Source of the DNA: Acidimicrobiia bacterium
GTDB taxonomy: Bacteria; Actinomycetota; Acidimicrobiia; Acidimicrobiales; Poriferisodalaceae
Length of the DNA: 53,811 nucleotides
Direction of reading: 5' to 3'
Assembly: GCA_022824805.1 (NCBI GenBank)
Contig: JAJDZE010000044.1
Span: forward strand, 1 to 53,811
Shown here: positions 40,754-48,926 of the stretch, in pieces
How the letters are laid out: the number at the start of each line of letters is the position of its first letter
How positions within the stretch are numbered: the stretch's first letter is position 1
Made by a program: the position numbers and the translations under genes
Notes under the pieces: model-generated
Database searches by the model: none
Seen by the model: only the letters and a program-made list of their open reading frames with translations
Told to the model about the DNA's origin: nothing

Positions 40754-41457
40754 TTCTCGTCCTGCTCCCGGCGGGCACGGGCCCGGTTGGCGCCCAGATG
40801 CTCGGGCAGCTCCCCGGTCACCAGGAACTCGACGCGCTCGGCCACGTTCACCGCGTGATCGCCGATGCGCTCGTAGAAGCGGCCCACCACCGCGAGCTGC
40901 ACCGCGTGCTGAATGCTGATCTTGCCGAGCTCGTGGGATGCGAACACCGACACGATGTACTCGTTGTGCAGGTCGTCGAGCACGTCGTCCATGTCGTTGA
41001 GCACCGACGCCAAGCCGGCGTCGCGCTCGGCGTAGGCATCCATGGCCCTGGCCGTCAGCTTCACCGCCTGCTCGCGCATGCGGTCGATCAGCCCCCGCAC
41101 CCGCGGCTCCAGCTCGGCCCCGTGCAGCCGGGCCACTGCCTTGGCGATATTGGTGACCAGGTCGCCGCTGCGCTCGATCTCGGAGATCATCCGCAGGTCG
41201 GTCAGGATCGTGCGCAGGTCGACCGCGACGGGCTGCTGCAGGGCCAGCAGCTGCACGCACTTCTCCTCGGCTTCGAGGCTGAGCAGGTCGAGCTCGTCGT
41301 CGGCGGTGATGATCTGGTCGGCGCCGCCGATGTCGCCGGCGAGCAGGGCAGCGCTCACCGCCGAGATCCCCTCGGCCACCATGCCGCCCATCTGCACGAG
41401 ATCGGCACGAACCTCGTCCATCAGCTGATGGAACTCGGTCCGTACTTCTTCGGTCAT
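40750..41457 (-). CDS. phoU: Phosphate signalling protein PhoU
   Basis: 235 residues, all helical, two PhoU repeats. Repeat 1 includes FHQLMDEVRADLVQMGGMVA and LRMISEIERSGDLVTNIAKA. Repeat 2 includes QLAVVGRFYERIGDHAVNVA, the metal-contacting E(R)xGDH motif. It damps the sensor kinase when phosphate is plentiful, acting with the Pst transporter. It lies between pstB and senX3 and overlaps senX3 by 4 bp. Confidence 0.96.
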   Translation of the reverse strand: MTEEVRTEFHQLMDEVRADLVQMGGMVAEGISAVSAALLAGDIGGADQIITADDELDLLSLEAEEKCVQLLALQQPVAVDLRTILTDLRMISEIERSGDLVTNIAKAVARLHGAELEPRVRGLIDRMREQAVKLTARAMDAYAERDAGLASVLNDMDDVLDDLHNEYIVSVFASHELGKISIQHAVQLAVVGRFYERIGDHAVNVAERVEFLVTGELPEHLGANRARARREQDEK

Positions 41458-41502
41458 GTCAGCAGTGTGGCGTATCTGGGCAGCCCAGTCGCTGTTTAGG
41501 GG

Positions 41503-42411
41503 TCAGCCGACCCGCCCGGTGATGTAGGCCTCCGTGCGGGGATCGTCGGGATTGGTGAAGATCAACGAGGTCGGGGCGTACTCGACCAGCTCGCCGGTGC
41601 GGTGACCCCTCTCGTTGGCCTGCACCGAGAAGAAGGCCGTCATGTCGCTGATGCGGGCGGCCTGCTGCATGTTGTGGGTGACGATGATGATCGTGTATTC
41701 GGTCTTCAGCTCGGCGATGAGCTCCTCGATGCGGCCGGTGGCGATCGGGTCGAGCGCAGAGCACGGCTCGTCCATCAGCACCACGTCGGGCTGCACCGCA
41801 ATGGCCCGGGCAATGCAGAGCCGCTGCTGCTGGCCGCCCGACAGGCCGTAGGCCGACGTCTTGAGGCGGTCTTTGACCTCGTCCCACAGCGCCGCCCGGG
41901 TGAGCGAGCCCTCCACCACGTCGTCGAGCGCGGATCGCTTCACGCCCGCCAGCCGCGGCCCGTACGCGATGTTGTCGTAGATCGACTTGGGGAACGGGTT
42001 CGGCTTCTGGAACACCATGCCCACCCGCCGCCGCACCTCCACCGGGTCGACCTCGTCTTGGTACAGGTTGACGCCGTGGTAATGGATGGCGCCGTCGACC
42101 CTGGCGCCCTCGATGAGGTCGTTCATGCGGTTGAAGCAGCGCAGGAAGGTGGTCTTGCCGCAGCCCGACGGGCCGATGAACGCCGTCACCTCGTGCGCTG
42201 CGATGTCGAGCGTGACGTCGCGCAGGGCCAGGAAGTCGCCGTAGTACACGTTGATGTCGCCGCATTCGAACACCGTCTCGGTGGCGGCGCGCTGGCCGGC
42301 CATGGCCGCAACCGCGCTCACGTCGATGCGAGTCTGCGGGTGGGGTTCCGATGGCACCAGCATCTCCGGTGCGTCGGACTCGTCGGTCATCAGGGCCTTC
42401 TCGGGATTCAC
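41503..42411 (-). CDS. pstB: Phosphate ABC transporter ATP-binding protein
   Basis: Up to 302 residues; an ATG at 42390 would remove 7. After a non-conserved 48-residue leader come [18 protein letters not shown], Walker [30 protein letters not shown] (Q-loop), the signature [14 protein letters not shown], Walker B VVLMDEP and the switch His in [12 protein letters not shown]. It powers phosphate import on the cytoplasmic side of PstCA. It follows pstA with a 48-bp gap. Confidence 0.96.
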   Translation of the reverse strand: MNPEKALMTDESDAPEMLVPSEPHPQTRIDVSAVAAMAGQRAATETVFECGDINVYYGDFLALRDVTLDIAAHEVTAFIGPSGCGKTTFLRCFNRMNDLIEGARVDGAIHYHGVNLYQDEVDPVEVRRRVGMVFQKPNPFPKSIYDNIAYGPRLAGVKRSALDDVVEGSLTRAALWDEVKDRLKTSAYGLSGGQQQRLCIARAIAVQPDVVLMDEPCSALDPIATGRIEELIAELKTEYTIIIVTHNMQQAARISDMTAFFSVQANERGHRTGELVEYAPTSLIFTNPDDPRTEAYITGRVG

Positions 42412-42459
42412 GTTTCACCTGTTCGGGGCTGCGGGTCGAGGTCGGTCATGGCGGCGCGG

Positions 42460-43398
42460 TCACCACTGCTTCTCGAAGCGATTGCGCAGGTAGATGGCCA
42501 GACCGTTCACGGCCAGCACCAGCACCAGGATGATGACGCTGGCCGCGGCGGCGTTCGCACCCCAGTCGGCGCCGGGCTGGCGGGCGAAGTTGAAGATGAG
42601 CACCGGCAGTGCCGTGTAGGGGCCGGTGAAGGTCTCGAAGACGTTGGCATCGCCGAAGGCCATGAAGCCGGTGGCCGCGCCCACCAGGATCAGCGGGGCC
42701 GCCTCGCCGAGGGCGCGCGCCAGCGCCAGCACCGTGCCGGTGAGGATCGTCGACAAGGCCGCAGGCAGAACCTGGCGTGAGAGCACCTCCCACTTGGTGG
42801 CCCCTACACCGTAGGCAGCTTCGCGCAGCGAGTCGGGCACGGCCTTGAGCGCCTCCACCGAGGTGATCACCACGATCGGCAGCACCATGGCGGCCAGCGT
42901 CATGCCGCCTGCGATGGCGGTGGTGCCCCCGGTGAAGCCGTTGAGCGTCTGCGCGAATACCGCCAGGCCGAGCAGCCCGTACACGATCGAGGGCACGCCG
43001 GCCAGGTTGCGGATGTTCAGCTCGACGATGCGGGCGAAGCGGCTGCCTTGGGCGTACTCGACGAGGTAGATCGCCGTGGCCACGCCCGTCGGCACGGCGA
43101 ACAGGCCCGTCACCAGCGCCACCTGCAGGCTGCCGAGGATGCCCTGCCAGACGCCGGCCTCACCGGCAGAGCGCTGGGAGAATCCGTGGGTCAGGAAGTA
43201 CCAGAGGTTGCCCGAGAGCACGTCCCAGCCGTCCACGATCATCACGGCGAGCAGCACGGCCAAAAAGCCCGTGGCGAACACGGTGGCGCCGATCAGCAGC
43301 CACTTGAAGGCCGAGCCGGCCACGTCGGCGCCGGGGCGGCGGCGCAGGGCATCGGCGGCGCCGGTGGCGATGCCTGCGGGAGTGGTGAGGACCGACAT
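42460..43398 (-). CDS. pstA: Phosphate ABC transporter permease PstA
   Basis: 312 residues from the ATG at 43398, which shares a base with the pstC stop (TGATG). Six membrane segments are visible. The permease coupling motif is SLREAAYGVGATKWEVLSRQ, VLPAALSTILTGTVL, and the family block NLAGVPSIVYGLLGL is present. It forms the inner-membrane channel with PstC. Confidence 0.95.
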   Translation of the reverse strand: MSVLTTPAGIATGAADALRRRPGADVAGSAFKWLLIGATVFATGFLAVLLAVMIVDGWDVLSGNLWYFLTHGFSQRSAGEAGVWQGILGSLQVALVTGLFAVPTGVATAIYLVEYAQGSRFARIVELNIRNLAGVPSIVYGLLGLAVFAQTLNGFTGGTTAIAGGMTLAAMVLPIVVITSVEALKAVPDSLREAAYGVGATKWEVLSRQVLPAALSTILTGTVLALARALGEAAPLILVGAATGFMAFGDANVFETFTGPYTALPVLIFNFARQPGADWGANAAAASVIILVLVLAVNGLAIYLRNRFEKQW

Positions 43399-44330
43399 CA
43401 GTACCTGTTCTGCAGTCGCCGGACGATGACGTCGCCGGCCATATTGAGCACGAGGGTGATGGCGAAGAGCAGGGCGCCCAAGAAGTAGAGGCTCTGGAAG
43501 GCCAAGGTGCTGCCGGCCACCTGGTCGGTGCCGAGGCCGAGCGCCGCCATGGCCGAGGTGAGGGTGCCGCCCGACTCGAACAGCGACAGGTTGAACAGCG
43601 ACGTGTCGCCGCCGCCCGACGCGATCGTGACCACCATGGTCTCGCCGATGGCGCGGCTGAACCCGACGATGACGGCCGCCATCAGGCCCGACATGGCCGC
43701 AGGCAGCACCACCCGGACCGACGTGGTGACCTTCCGGGCGCCGAGGCCGGAGGAGGCTTCGCGCAGTGCCACCGGCACGGCTCGCAGGGCGTCTTCGGCG
43801 ATCGAGGCGATGAGGGGGATCACCAGCAGGCCGACCGCAATGCCGGCCGCCAGCTTGTTGAAGAAGTTGATCTCGCTGAAGAAGTTGCTGAGGATCGACG
43901 GGGTGATGAAGCTGATGGCAAACACGCCGAGCACCACGCTGGGCACGCTGGCCAGCAGCTCGAGGGTGGGCTTCATCACCTTGCGCACCCCCGGATGCGC
44001 ATATTCGGAGAGGTAGATCGCAGCGCCGAAGCCCGACGGCACCGCCACCAGCATCGCGATGACGGCGATCTGCACCGAGTTGACTAGCAGCGTGCTGAGG
44101 TCGAACAGGCCCCGTCGTGGGAACCAGCCGATCTCGGTGAGGCTGCCCCAGGCGACCTGGCTGATGAAGGTCCACGCCCCCGAGGCCACCGTCCAGATGA
44201 TGAGCGCACTCACCAGCACCGTGGCGAGCGCCGCCAGCGCGAAGGCCCAGCGTGCCCCGGCTGACCAAGCTCGCCGCCTCGCCGACGTCCGCAAGTCGGC
44301 GACGCTCAGGTCGGAGGTGTCCTGTGGCAT
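43398..44330 (-). CDS. pstC: Phosphate ABC transporter permease PstC
   Basis: 310 residues from the ATG at 44330; the frame is open to 44357. Six segments. Family motifs: LLASVPSVVLGVFAISFITP, the coupling loop LREASSGLGARKVTTSVRVV, LPAAMSGLMAAVIVGFSRAI and GETMVVTIASGG. It pairs with PstA. The gap of about 150 bp to pstS contains no clear terminator, so readthrough from pstS is expected. Confidence 0.95.
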   Translation of the reverse strand: MPQDTSDLSVADLRTSARRRAWSAGARWAFALAALATVLVSALIIWTVASGAWTFISQVAWGSLTEIGWFPRRGLFDLSTLLVNSVQIAVIAMLVAVPSGFGAAIYLSEYAHPGVRKVMKPTLELLASVPSVVLGVFAISFITPSILSNFFSEINFFNKLAAGIAVGLLVIPLIASIAEDALRAVPVALREASSGLGARKVTTSVRVVLPAAMSGLMAAVIVGFSRAIGETMVVTIASGGGDTSLFNLSLFESGGTLTSAMAALGLGTDQVAGSTLAFQSLYFLGALLFAITLVLNMAGDVIVRRLQNRY

Positions 44331-44481
44331 GGGCGCTGCAATCCTACGTAGACCCACCTGCCGCCGATGTCCCCCTCAGGTACCCCGGCCGCTGCGCCTT
44401 GGCGCAAGCGAGAGGGCCTCTGAGAGGGACCATCAGCGGGAGGGAGGGATTCCCGGATCAGTGGGCTTGATCTGCCGACGG

Positions 44482-45618
44482 CTAGAAGGTCGTGCCGGTG
44501 GTCAAGTTGGCCCAGTTGCTGCGCGACTGCTCGAGGTCGGCAGGGTCGAGGTTCACATAGCCGGCGTCGACCACGTAGGTCTGCCCCTCGTCGCTCAGCA
44601 TGAAGTCGACGAATGCCTTGACGGCGGGGTCGGAGGCCCGCGCAGCGTCGATGTAGGTGTAGAGGAACCGGGCGATCGGGAACTCGGCCGAGGCGATGGT
44701 CTCGGGCGTGGGCGACACGCAGCCGTCGCCGCCGTCGACCTCCACCAGCTTCACCTTGTCGCGGTTCTCATCGGCGAAGGCGAAGCCCACCCAGCCGAGG
44801 CTGTGCTGGTTGCCCGAGACGCCGTCGATGATGACGTTGTCGTTGGCCGAAGCGTTGTAGTCGGGGCGCACGGCGAAGTTCTCATCGGCGTGGCCCTCTT
44901 CGACCCGGTGCTCCCAGACATCCTCGAGTGCGATCTCGATGAAGCTGTCGAAGGTGCCCGACTCCTCGCCCGGGGCGAAGATCTCGAGCGCGCCGTCGGC
45001 GAATGGACCGCTGCCGCCGAGCTCGGCGTTCAGGCTGTTGGCATCTGCCCATGAGTCGAATCCGGTCGACTCGATGCCGACCAGGCTGTAGAGGTCTTCG
45101 AAGCTGAGGCAGTCAACTGAATCGTTGCCGGCGGCGGTGATCACCGAGATGCCGTCGATGCCGACGCGCAGCTCGATGAACTCGATGCCGGCGGCGTTGA
45201 TGTCTTCGGCCTCGGAGTCCTTGATCTGGCGAGAGCTGTTCCAGATGGGCACTTCGCCGGCCGCTGCGGCCTTGTGACCGTCGCCCGAGCCGGGTCCTGC
45301 GACAGAGAACGCCACGTCGGGGTGCTTCTCGGAGAAGGCCTCGGCCAGCAGGTTGGTGACGGGCTCGACGGTCGAGGAGCCGGTGACGTCGATGGCGCCG
45401 CTGATCGACTCCATCATCTCGTCGTCGTGACCGTCGTCTTCGTCGTCGGCCATGTCGTCGGCCGGCGCCGCTGTCGTCGCAGCAGCGCCGGAGGCGTCGC
45501 CGTCGCCGTCAGACGAGTCGTCGTCGCTGCCGCACGCAGCGGCGATCAGAGCGAACGAAGTGAGCAATGCCACGAGCAGCTTCGTGCCGCGGCGGGATGA
45601 CAAGGGGGTCTTTCGCAT
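44482..45618 (-). CDS. pstS: Phosphate-binding lipoprotein PstS
   Basis: 378 residues. It begins MRKTPLSSRRGTKLLVALL with a lipobox ALIAAAC (Cys29), then an Asp/Glu-rich linker of about 45 residues. The periplasmic-type binding fold has IDVTGSSTVEPVTNLLAEAF, SVAGPGSGDGHKAAAAGEVP and APGEESGTFDSFIEIALED, the phosphate-contacting loops. It captures phosphate outside the membrane and passes it to PstCA. First gene of the operon. The ATG has no convincing ribosome site, while a -10-like TAACGT lies 8 nt upstream, so the mRNA may be leaderless. Confidence 0.96.
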   Translation of the reverse strand: MRKTPLSSRRGTKLLVALLTSFALIAAACGSDDDSSDGDGDASGAAATTAAPADDMADDEDDGHDDEMMESISGAIDVTGSSTVEPVTNLLAEAFSEKHPDVAFSVAGPGSGDGHKAAAAGEVPIWNSSRQIKDSEAEDINAAGIEFIELRVGIDGISVITAAGNDSVDCLSFEDLYSLVGIESTGFDSWADANSLNAELGGSGPFADGALEIFAPGEESGTFDSFIEIALEDVWEHRVEEGHADENFAVRPDYNASANDNVIIDGVSGNQHSLGWVGFAFADENRDKVKLVEVDGGDGCVSPTPETIASAEFPIARFLYTYIDAARASDPAVKAFVDFMLSDEGQTYVVDAGYVNLDPADLEQSRSNWANLTTGTTF

Positions 45619-45626
45619 GGACGCGC

Positions 45627-45632
45627 ACGTTA
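45627..45632 (-). promoter_or_regulatory. Predicted -10 element of pstS
   Basis: TAACGT on the minus strand, 8 nt before the ATG. The start of transcription would fall at or next to the start codon. The -35 region would be near 45650-45655, adjacent to the Pho boxes. Confidence 0.4.
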
Positions 45633-45659
45633 CGAACGGCCGGTGACATCACTGGTTGC

Positions 45660-45703
45660 GAAGGGTGAACGGCGAGAACGGATGCCGTGAACAACGAGTG
45701 AAC
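45660..45703 (-). promoter_or_regulatory. Pho box: four consecutive 11-bp units upstream of pstS
   Basis: Minus-strand units in order: GTTCACTCGTT, GTTCACGGCAT, CCGTTCTCGCC, GTTCACCCTTC. Three of four keep GTTCAC in exact 11-bp phase. This is the known layout of actinobacterial PhoP/RegX3 sites. It lies directly upstream of the predicted -35 and about 42 bp before the pstS start, as expected for an activator. Confidence 0.85.
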
Positions 45704-45717
45704 GCGTCTCTTCGCGT

Positions 45718-45996
45718 CTATTCGTCTTCTTCCTCGGGCATGCCGAGGTCCCAGTGCAGCTCGTAGTTCTCGCGCTCGGCGTCACGCACCACCCGCTCGC
45801 GGTTGCGGCGGAACTGCGGGTCGTGGGGCGGCAGGAGCTGCAGGCGCGCGTTGGTCCGGCGGCGAAACTCGTCGACGGCTGCTTCTTCGCCGTAGATGCC
45901 CTCGATCTCCCAGTGCGGTGCGACGGGGCCCAGGTAGATGATGCGAATGCCGACCTCCGGCGGGAGCTGCTCGGCTTCGGTGGCGATGTCGGTCAC
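45718..45996 (-). CDS. Small acidic protein of unknown function
   Basis: 92 residues from a GTG at 45996 with AGGA 6 nt upstream (VTDIATEAEQLPPEVGIRII). Notable stretches are YLGPVAPHWEIEGIYGE, RLQLLPPHDPQFRRNRERVV and an acidic end MPEEEDE. No signal peptide or membrane segment. Its gene ends about 15 bp from the Pho boxes of pstS. No family is recognised. Confidence 0.65.
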   Translation of the reverse strand: MTDIATEAEQLPPEVGIRIIYLGPVAPHWEIEGIYGEEAAVDEFRRRTNARLQLLPPHDPQFRRNRERVVRDAERENYELHWDLGMPEEEDE

Positions 45997-46128
45997 GGCT
46001 GTCCTTGTTCGTGGTCGAGCAAGGGTACCGACGCGCGCCCGCTGGGCAGGCGGGCGTGCTTCATGAGAGTTCGATGAGAGTGGGCGAATCAGGGAACCGG
46101 TTGGCTGGTTGGGGCGTTGGTTCTTGTG

Positions 46129-46431
46129 ATGTTGCAGATCAATCCGGTGTACGAGCCGCAGATGTCTCAGGGCTCCGAGAGCCTGGCCGCGGAGTGGGTG
46201 GCGTTCCGCAGGTGTGCGGACATCGATCCCAATGTGTTCTTTCCCAACGACGGCGCCGGCGTGATCGTGGCTCAGAAGGTGTGCGCCCTGTGCCCGGTGG
46301 CCGACGCCTGCCGCGACTACGCGCTGGCCAACAACATCACCCACGGCGTGTGGGGCGGCACCTCCGAGCGGCAGCGCCGGCGCATCCTGCGGGACCGCCG
46401 CCGGGCCGGCAAGGCCGCCCGCGCCGCCTGA
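46129..46431 (+). CDS. WhiB-family iron-sulfur regulator
   Basis: 100 residues from the ATG at 46129. The four Fe-S Cys are present: one in FRRCADIDPNVFF, then KVCALCPVADACRDY (CxxC and C). The GVWGG turn (HGVWGGTSERQRRRI) and a basic tail (RDRRRAGKAARAA) complete the WhiB fold. These proteins bind a 4Fe-4S cluster and often sigma factor region 4. It is divergent from the small acidic-protein gene. Confidence 0.93.
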   Translation: MLQINPVYEPQMSQGSESLAAEWVAFRRCADIDPNVFFPNDGAGVIVAQKVCALCPVADACRDYALANNITHGVWGGTSERQRRRILRDRRRAGKAARAA

Positions 46432-46486
46432 GCCTTGGGCCAGCCGAACCCGGGATTGAGGGTCTGGTCGAGGATCTCGGGATGGC

Positions 46487-46681
46487 TCAGGAGTCGCTTG
46501 ACGAGCTGTCGCCAGACGCCTTGTCGCCGGCCGCCTTGTCCTCGTCGTTCACGCCCTCACGGAACTCGCGCTGAGCCTGGCCCAGCGAGCGCGCCAGCTT
46601 GGGCAGCTTGGCGCCTCCGAACAGCACGAGCACGATGATGAGCAGGATGAGCAGTTCGTACGGCCCGAGCGCGATTGCCAT
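46487..46681 (-). CDS. tatA: Twin-arginine translocase subunit TatA/E
   Basis: 64 residues: one membrane helix (LGPYELLILLIIVLVLFGGA), the hinge FGGAKLPKLARSLGQ, an amphipathic helix (AQREFREGV) and an acidic/serine tail. It assembles the pore for folded proteins with Tat signals. No tatB or tatC is adjacent. It lies between two whiB genes. Confidence 0.93.
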   Translation of the reverse strand: MAIALGPYELLILLIIVLVLFGGAKLPKLARSLGQAQREFREGVNDEDKAAGDKASGDSSSSDS

Positions 46682-46762
46682 CACGCTCGCGAGCGTACCA
46701 GTGCCCGATCAGACCGGTAGCCGAGGCAGGTCCGCCAGCCGACGACGCGGCGGCCCGCGGCG

Positions 46763-47041
46763 TCAGACCGCAGCAGCGCGCCTCGTGAGGGCTCGCTGGC
46801 GGCGCACCCGGCGGCGTTCCCGCTCGCTCATGCCGCCCCAGATGCCGAATTTCTCACTGTTCCGGAGTGCGTATTCGAGGCATTCGTCGCTGACGACGCA
46901 GCCGCGGCAGACCGCCTTTGCCTCGCGGGTGCTCGCCCCGCGCTCGGGAAAGAACAGGTCGGGATCGACCCCGAGGCAATTGGCCTCGTCCCACCAATTT
47001 CCTGCTGGTAGTTCGACTGCTACGTCAGTTGCGAATGCCAT
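46763..47041 (-). CDS. WhiB-family regulator, WhiB2-like
   Basis: 92 residues from the ATG at 47041, preceded by GGGGAGGG. Cys positions: ANCLGVDPDLFFPERGASTR, AVCRGCVVSDECLEYAL, then FGIWGGMSERERRRVRRQ. The STREAK and CLEYAL blocks resemble the WhiB2/WhmD group tied to septation, but the subgroup is inference. A perfect 18-bp palindrome lies about 65 bp upstream. Confidence 0.93.
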   Translation of the reverse strand: MAFATDVAVELPAGNWWDEANCLGVDPDLFFPERGASTREAKAVCRGCVVSDECLEYALRNSEKFGIWGGMSERERRRVRRQRALTRRAAAV

Positions 47042-47104
47042 GGGCCCTCCCCGAATCCGACTCGGCGGCCGTGTCTGCTGCGCTCCTCGGCAGCCGAGAT
47101 TGCT

Positions 47105-47122
47105 CACCTGTAATTACAGGTG
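47105..47122. promoter_or_regulatory. Perfect 18-bp palindrome upstream of WhiB2-like gene
   Basis: CACCTGTAATTACAGGTG, symmetrical about 47113/47114, 64 bp before the whiB start at 47041. It is the size of a dimeric repressor site and lies where a promoter is expected. The rest of 47042-47296 holds a dispersed repeat and no gene. Confidence 0.65.
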
Positions 47123-47234
47123 TGTGACTTGCCATTGAACCCTATGGGTGTGACATGCGCAAGCGGCAATTTCTGCCGCCAGCTTCCCGACAATGCGCGG
47201 ACAGGTGAGCCTTCTCGTTTCGCACCAAGTGCTT

Positions 47235-47284
47235 TCCGCTCTTGTTCGCTGCGCTCACGGGCCGCTCGGGCCACGGCTTCGCCT
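47235..47284. repeat. Single copy of the dispersed 57-bp repeat
   Basis: Contains CCGCTCTTGTTCGCTGCGCT and CACGGGCCGCTCGGGCCACG, identical to the core of the three-unit array at 51890-52050. Both copies lie just past the 3' end of a minus-strand gene. Confidence 0.8.
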
Positions 47285-47296
47285 AACGGCTCAGCC

Positions 47297-47638
47297 TCAG
47301 GGCTGCGGGCGCTCGTCGGGCATCGCCGCGGACTCGGTCAGATGGATGTCGCCGACCAGTGCACCGGCCAGCGGAACCTCGGTTGCAGAGCGGTAACGCA
47401 CGGTGACGCGCACCAGTTCTGCCTCCACAACTCGCTCCACTTCCAGCCGGTCCGGATCGAGCGGCGCAGCCTGCACCACGGCCTTGCGGACGGTGTCCAT
47501 CGACGGCTCCACCGCAGCAATGCGCGCGCCCACCCGGGCCGCATGCGAGACAAGCACCGCGTCGCGCGCGACCAACGCCGTCTGCACGATGCACATGAGC
47601 AGCAGCACCAAGAAGGGCAGCAGCAGGGCCAGCTCCAC
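47297..47638 (-). CDS. tadE: TadE-like minor pilin/pilus assembly protein
   Basis: At least 113 residues. It begins in the hydrophobic helix (VELALLLPFLVLLLMCIVQT). The preceding in-frame codons read QQRGQATVELALLLP, the classical TadE N-terminal motif with its Glu, so the true start is probably upstream (a CTG near 47720 is in frame; no ATG or GTG there). The rest (RVTVRYRSATEVPLAGALVG) is extracytoplasmic. It is encoded after the Flp-like pilin. Confidence 0.75.
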   Translation of the reverse strand: MELALLLPFLVLLLMCIVQTALVARDAVLVSHAARVGARIAAVEPSMDTVRKAVVQAAPLDPDRLEVERVVEAELVRVTVRYRSATEVPLAGALVGDIHLTESAAMPDERPQP

Positions 47639-47718
47639 GGTGGCCTGCCCGCGTTGCTGCGCCGCGCGTGTGCCCGGAGGCTGAGCCGGCGAGATGGTTC
47701 GCCTCGCTGCGCTTCGCT

Positions 47719-47988
47719 TCAGGAGATGGCCTTGGTCAGGTAGTTGAATACCGCGTCGAGCAGGCGGCCGATCTTGCCGGTGCTGGTGGCCCAGGCCGTG
47801 ACTGCCGCGACCAGCAATGCGATGGCGCCGGTGAGCAACGCGTACTCGGCCGTGGTCTGCCCGGCCTCGTCTGTCGCCTTGGCCCCCTCAGACGCAACGG
47901 CCGTGTGGGCCTGATCGGCGTCGAGCCGGCGCGTGCGGCGCACCTGAGCGTGAGGGCCTGCGGCATGGGTAGTCGAGCGTTCGTGCAT
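47719..47988 (-). CDS. Flp-like pilin (DUF4244 type)
   Basis: 89 residues from an ATG after AGGAG. A long basic leader (HAQVRRTRRLDADQAH) precedes DEAGQTTAEYALLTGAIALL, a prepilin-type site: Gly, then Glu five residues later, then the hydrophobic helix (VAAVTAWATSTGKIGRLL). It would be cut by a prepilin peptidase, not seen in this window, and polymerise as the Tad pilus. The leader is longer than in standard Flp. Confidence 0.8.
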   Translation of the reverse strand: MHERSTTHAAGPHAQVRRTRRLDADQAHTAVASEGAKATDEAGQTTAEYALLTGAIALLVAAVTAWATSTGKIGRLLDAVFNYLTKAIS

Positions 47989-48095
47989 AGGGGAACTCCT
48001 TGGGGTTGCAGTGGTGATGTGAACGTGGAATGTGCGGTGACCAGATCGAGCTGGTGATCTGCGGTGCTGCGCGGCGCCGTGGCAAGCGAGGCATG

Positions 48096-48926
48096 TCAGC
48101 CGCCGAGAGCCGCGACGAGGACCGGCACGATGGCGACCAGCCCGAGCGCCGGCAGCACGCACAGCACGAGCGGGAACAGCAGCAGCACCGGCAGGCGGCG
48201 CACCTTGCCCTCGAGCCGGCGGCGGCGTTCCTCGCGCAGCTCCCGGCCAAGGCGTTCCATCTCAGGCGCCAGCGGGATGCCGGTGCGCATGGAACCCGTG
48301 ACCGCAGCTGCGAAGGCGCGGGCGCGCGGGCCGCAGGTGCGGCCGAACTCTTCCAAGATCTCGTCGAGATGTTCGAAGGCGGCCTGTGTTGCCAGGCGGC
48401 GTCTGAGCGCGCTCGCTCCGTCGAGATGACTGAGTGCGAGCTGCAGCGAGGCGATGATCGACAGGCCTGATGTCAGGGCCACATTCATCACGTCGACGAC
48501 AGCGCTGAGCTCGGCGGCGACGCGATCCGGATGCGGGACATCGCCGCGCCCCAGCCACCGCGTCATCAGGCTGGGGGCGCTCTGGGCACCGCGCGCGGTA
48601 CCTCCGGCAGGATGGCGAGTCGTGAGGCCGGCGGCACTCCGGCCGCTGCGGGACGCGGCACCGCCAGACCAGTCAGGCGCCGCGAGCCGAAGCACACGAC
48701 GACGGCCGGGATCGGGACGGGTGACGTAACCGCCCCAGCACACCGCCGCGGCTGCCAGGCCCCCGATGACGACCGGGTTCGACAGCACAACGCTGTCGGC
48801 GACCAGCGCGCCGGCCGGCGAGTCCAGCAGCCCGGCGGGGGCCGGCGCAGCAGCTGCGAGCCCAGCAGCGAAGCCGGCAGGTGCCGGCCCAGCGGGCGGC
48901 AGCCCCGCAGCGAGACCGGCGATCAT
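48096..48926 (-). CDS. tadC: Tad pilus inner-membrane protein TadC (T2SSF family)
   Basis: 276 residues from an ATG overlapping the tadB stop (ATGA). The N-terminal half is Ala/Pro/Gly-rich with a membrane segment (VVIGGLAAAAVCWGGYVTRP). The C-terminal half is the T2SSF domain (AELSAVVDVMNVALTSGLSI, GSMRTGIPLAPEMERLGREL, ERRRRLEGKVRRLPVLLLFP). It forms the platform with TadB. Confidence 0.85.
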   Translation of the reverse strand: MIAGLAAGLPPAGPAPAGFAAGLAAAAPAPAGLLDSPAGALVADSVVLSNPVVIGGLAAAAVCWGGYVTRPDPGRRRVLRLAAPDWSGGAASRSGRSAAGLTTRHPAGGTARGAQSAPSLMTRWLGRGDVPHPDRVAAELSAVVDVMNVALTSGLSIIASLQLALSHLDGASALRRRLATQAAFEHLDEILEEFGRTCGPRARAFAAAVTGSMRTGIPLAPEMERLGRELREERRRRLEGKVRRLPVLLLFPLVLCVLPALGLVAIVPVLVAALGG

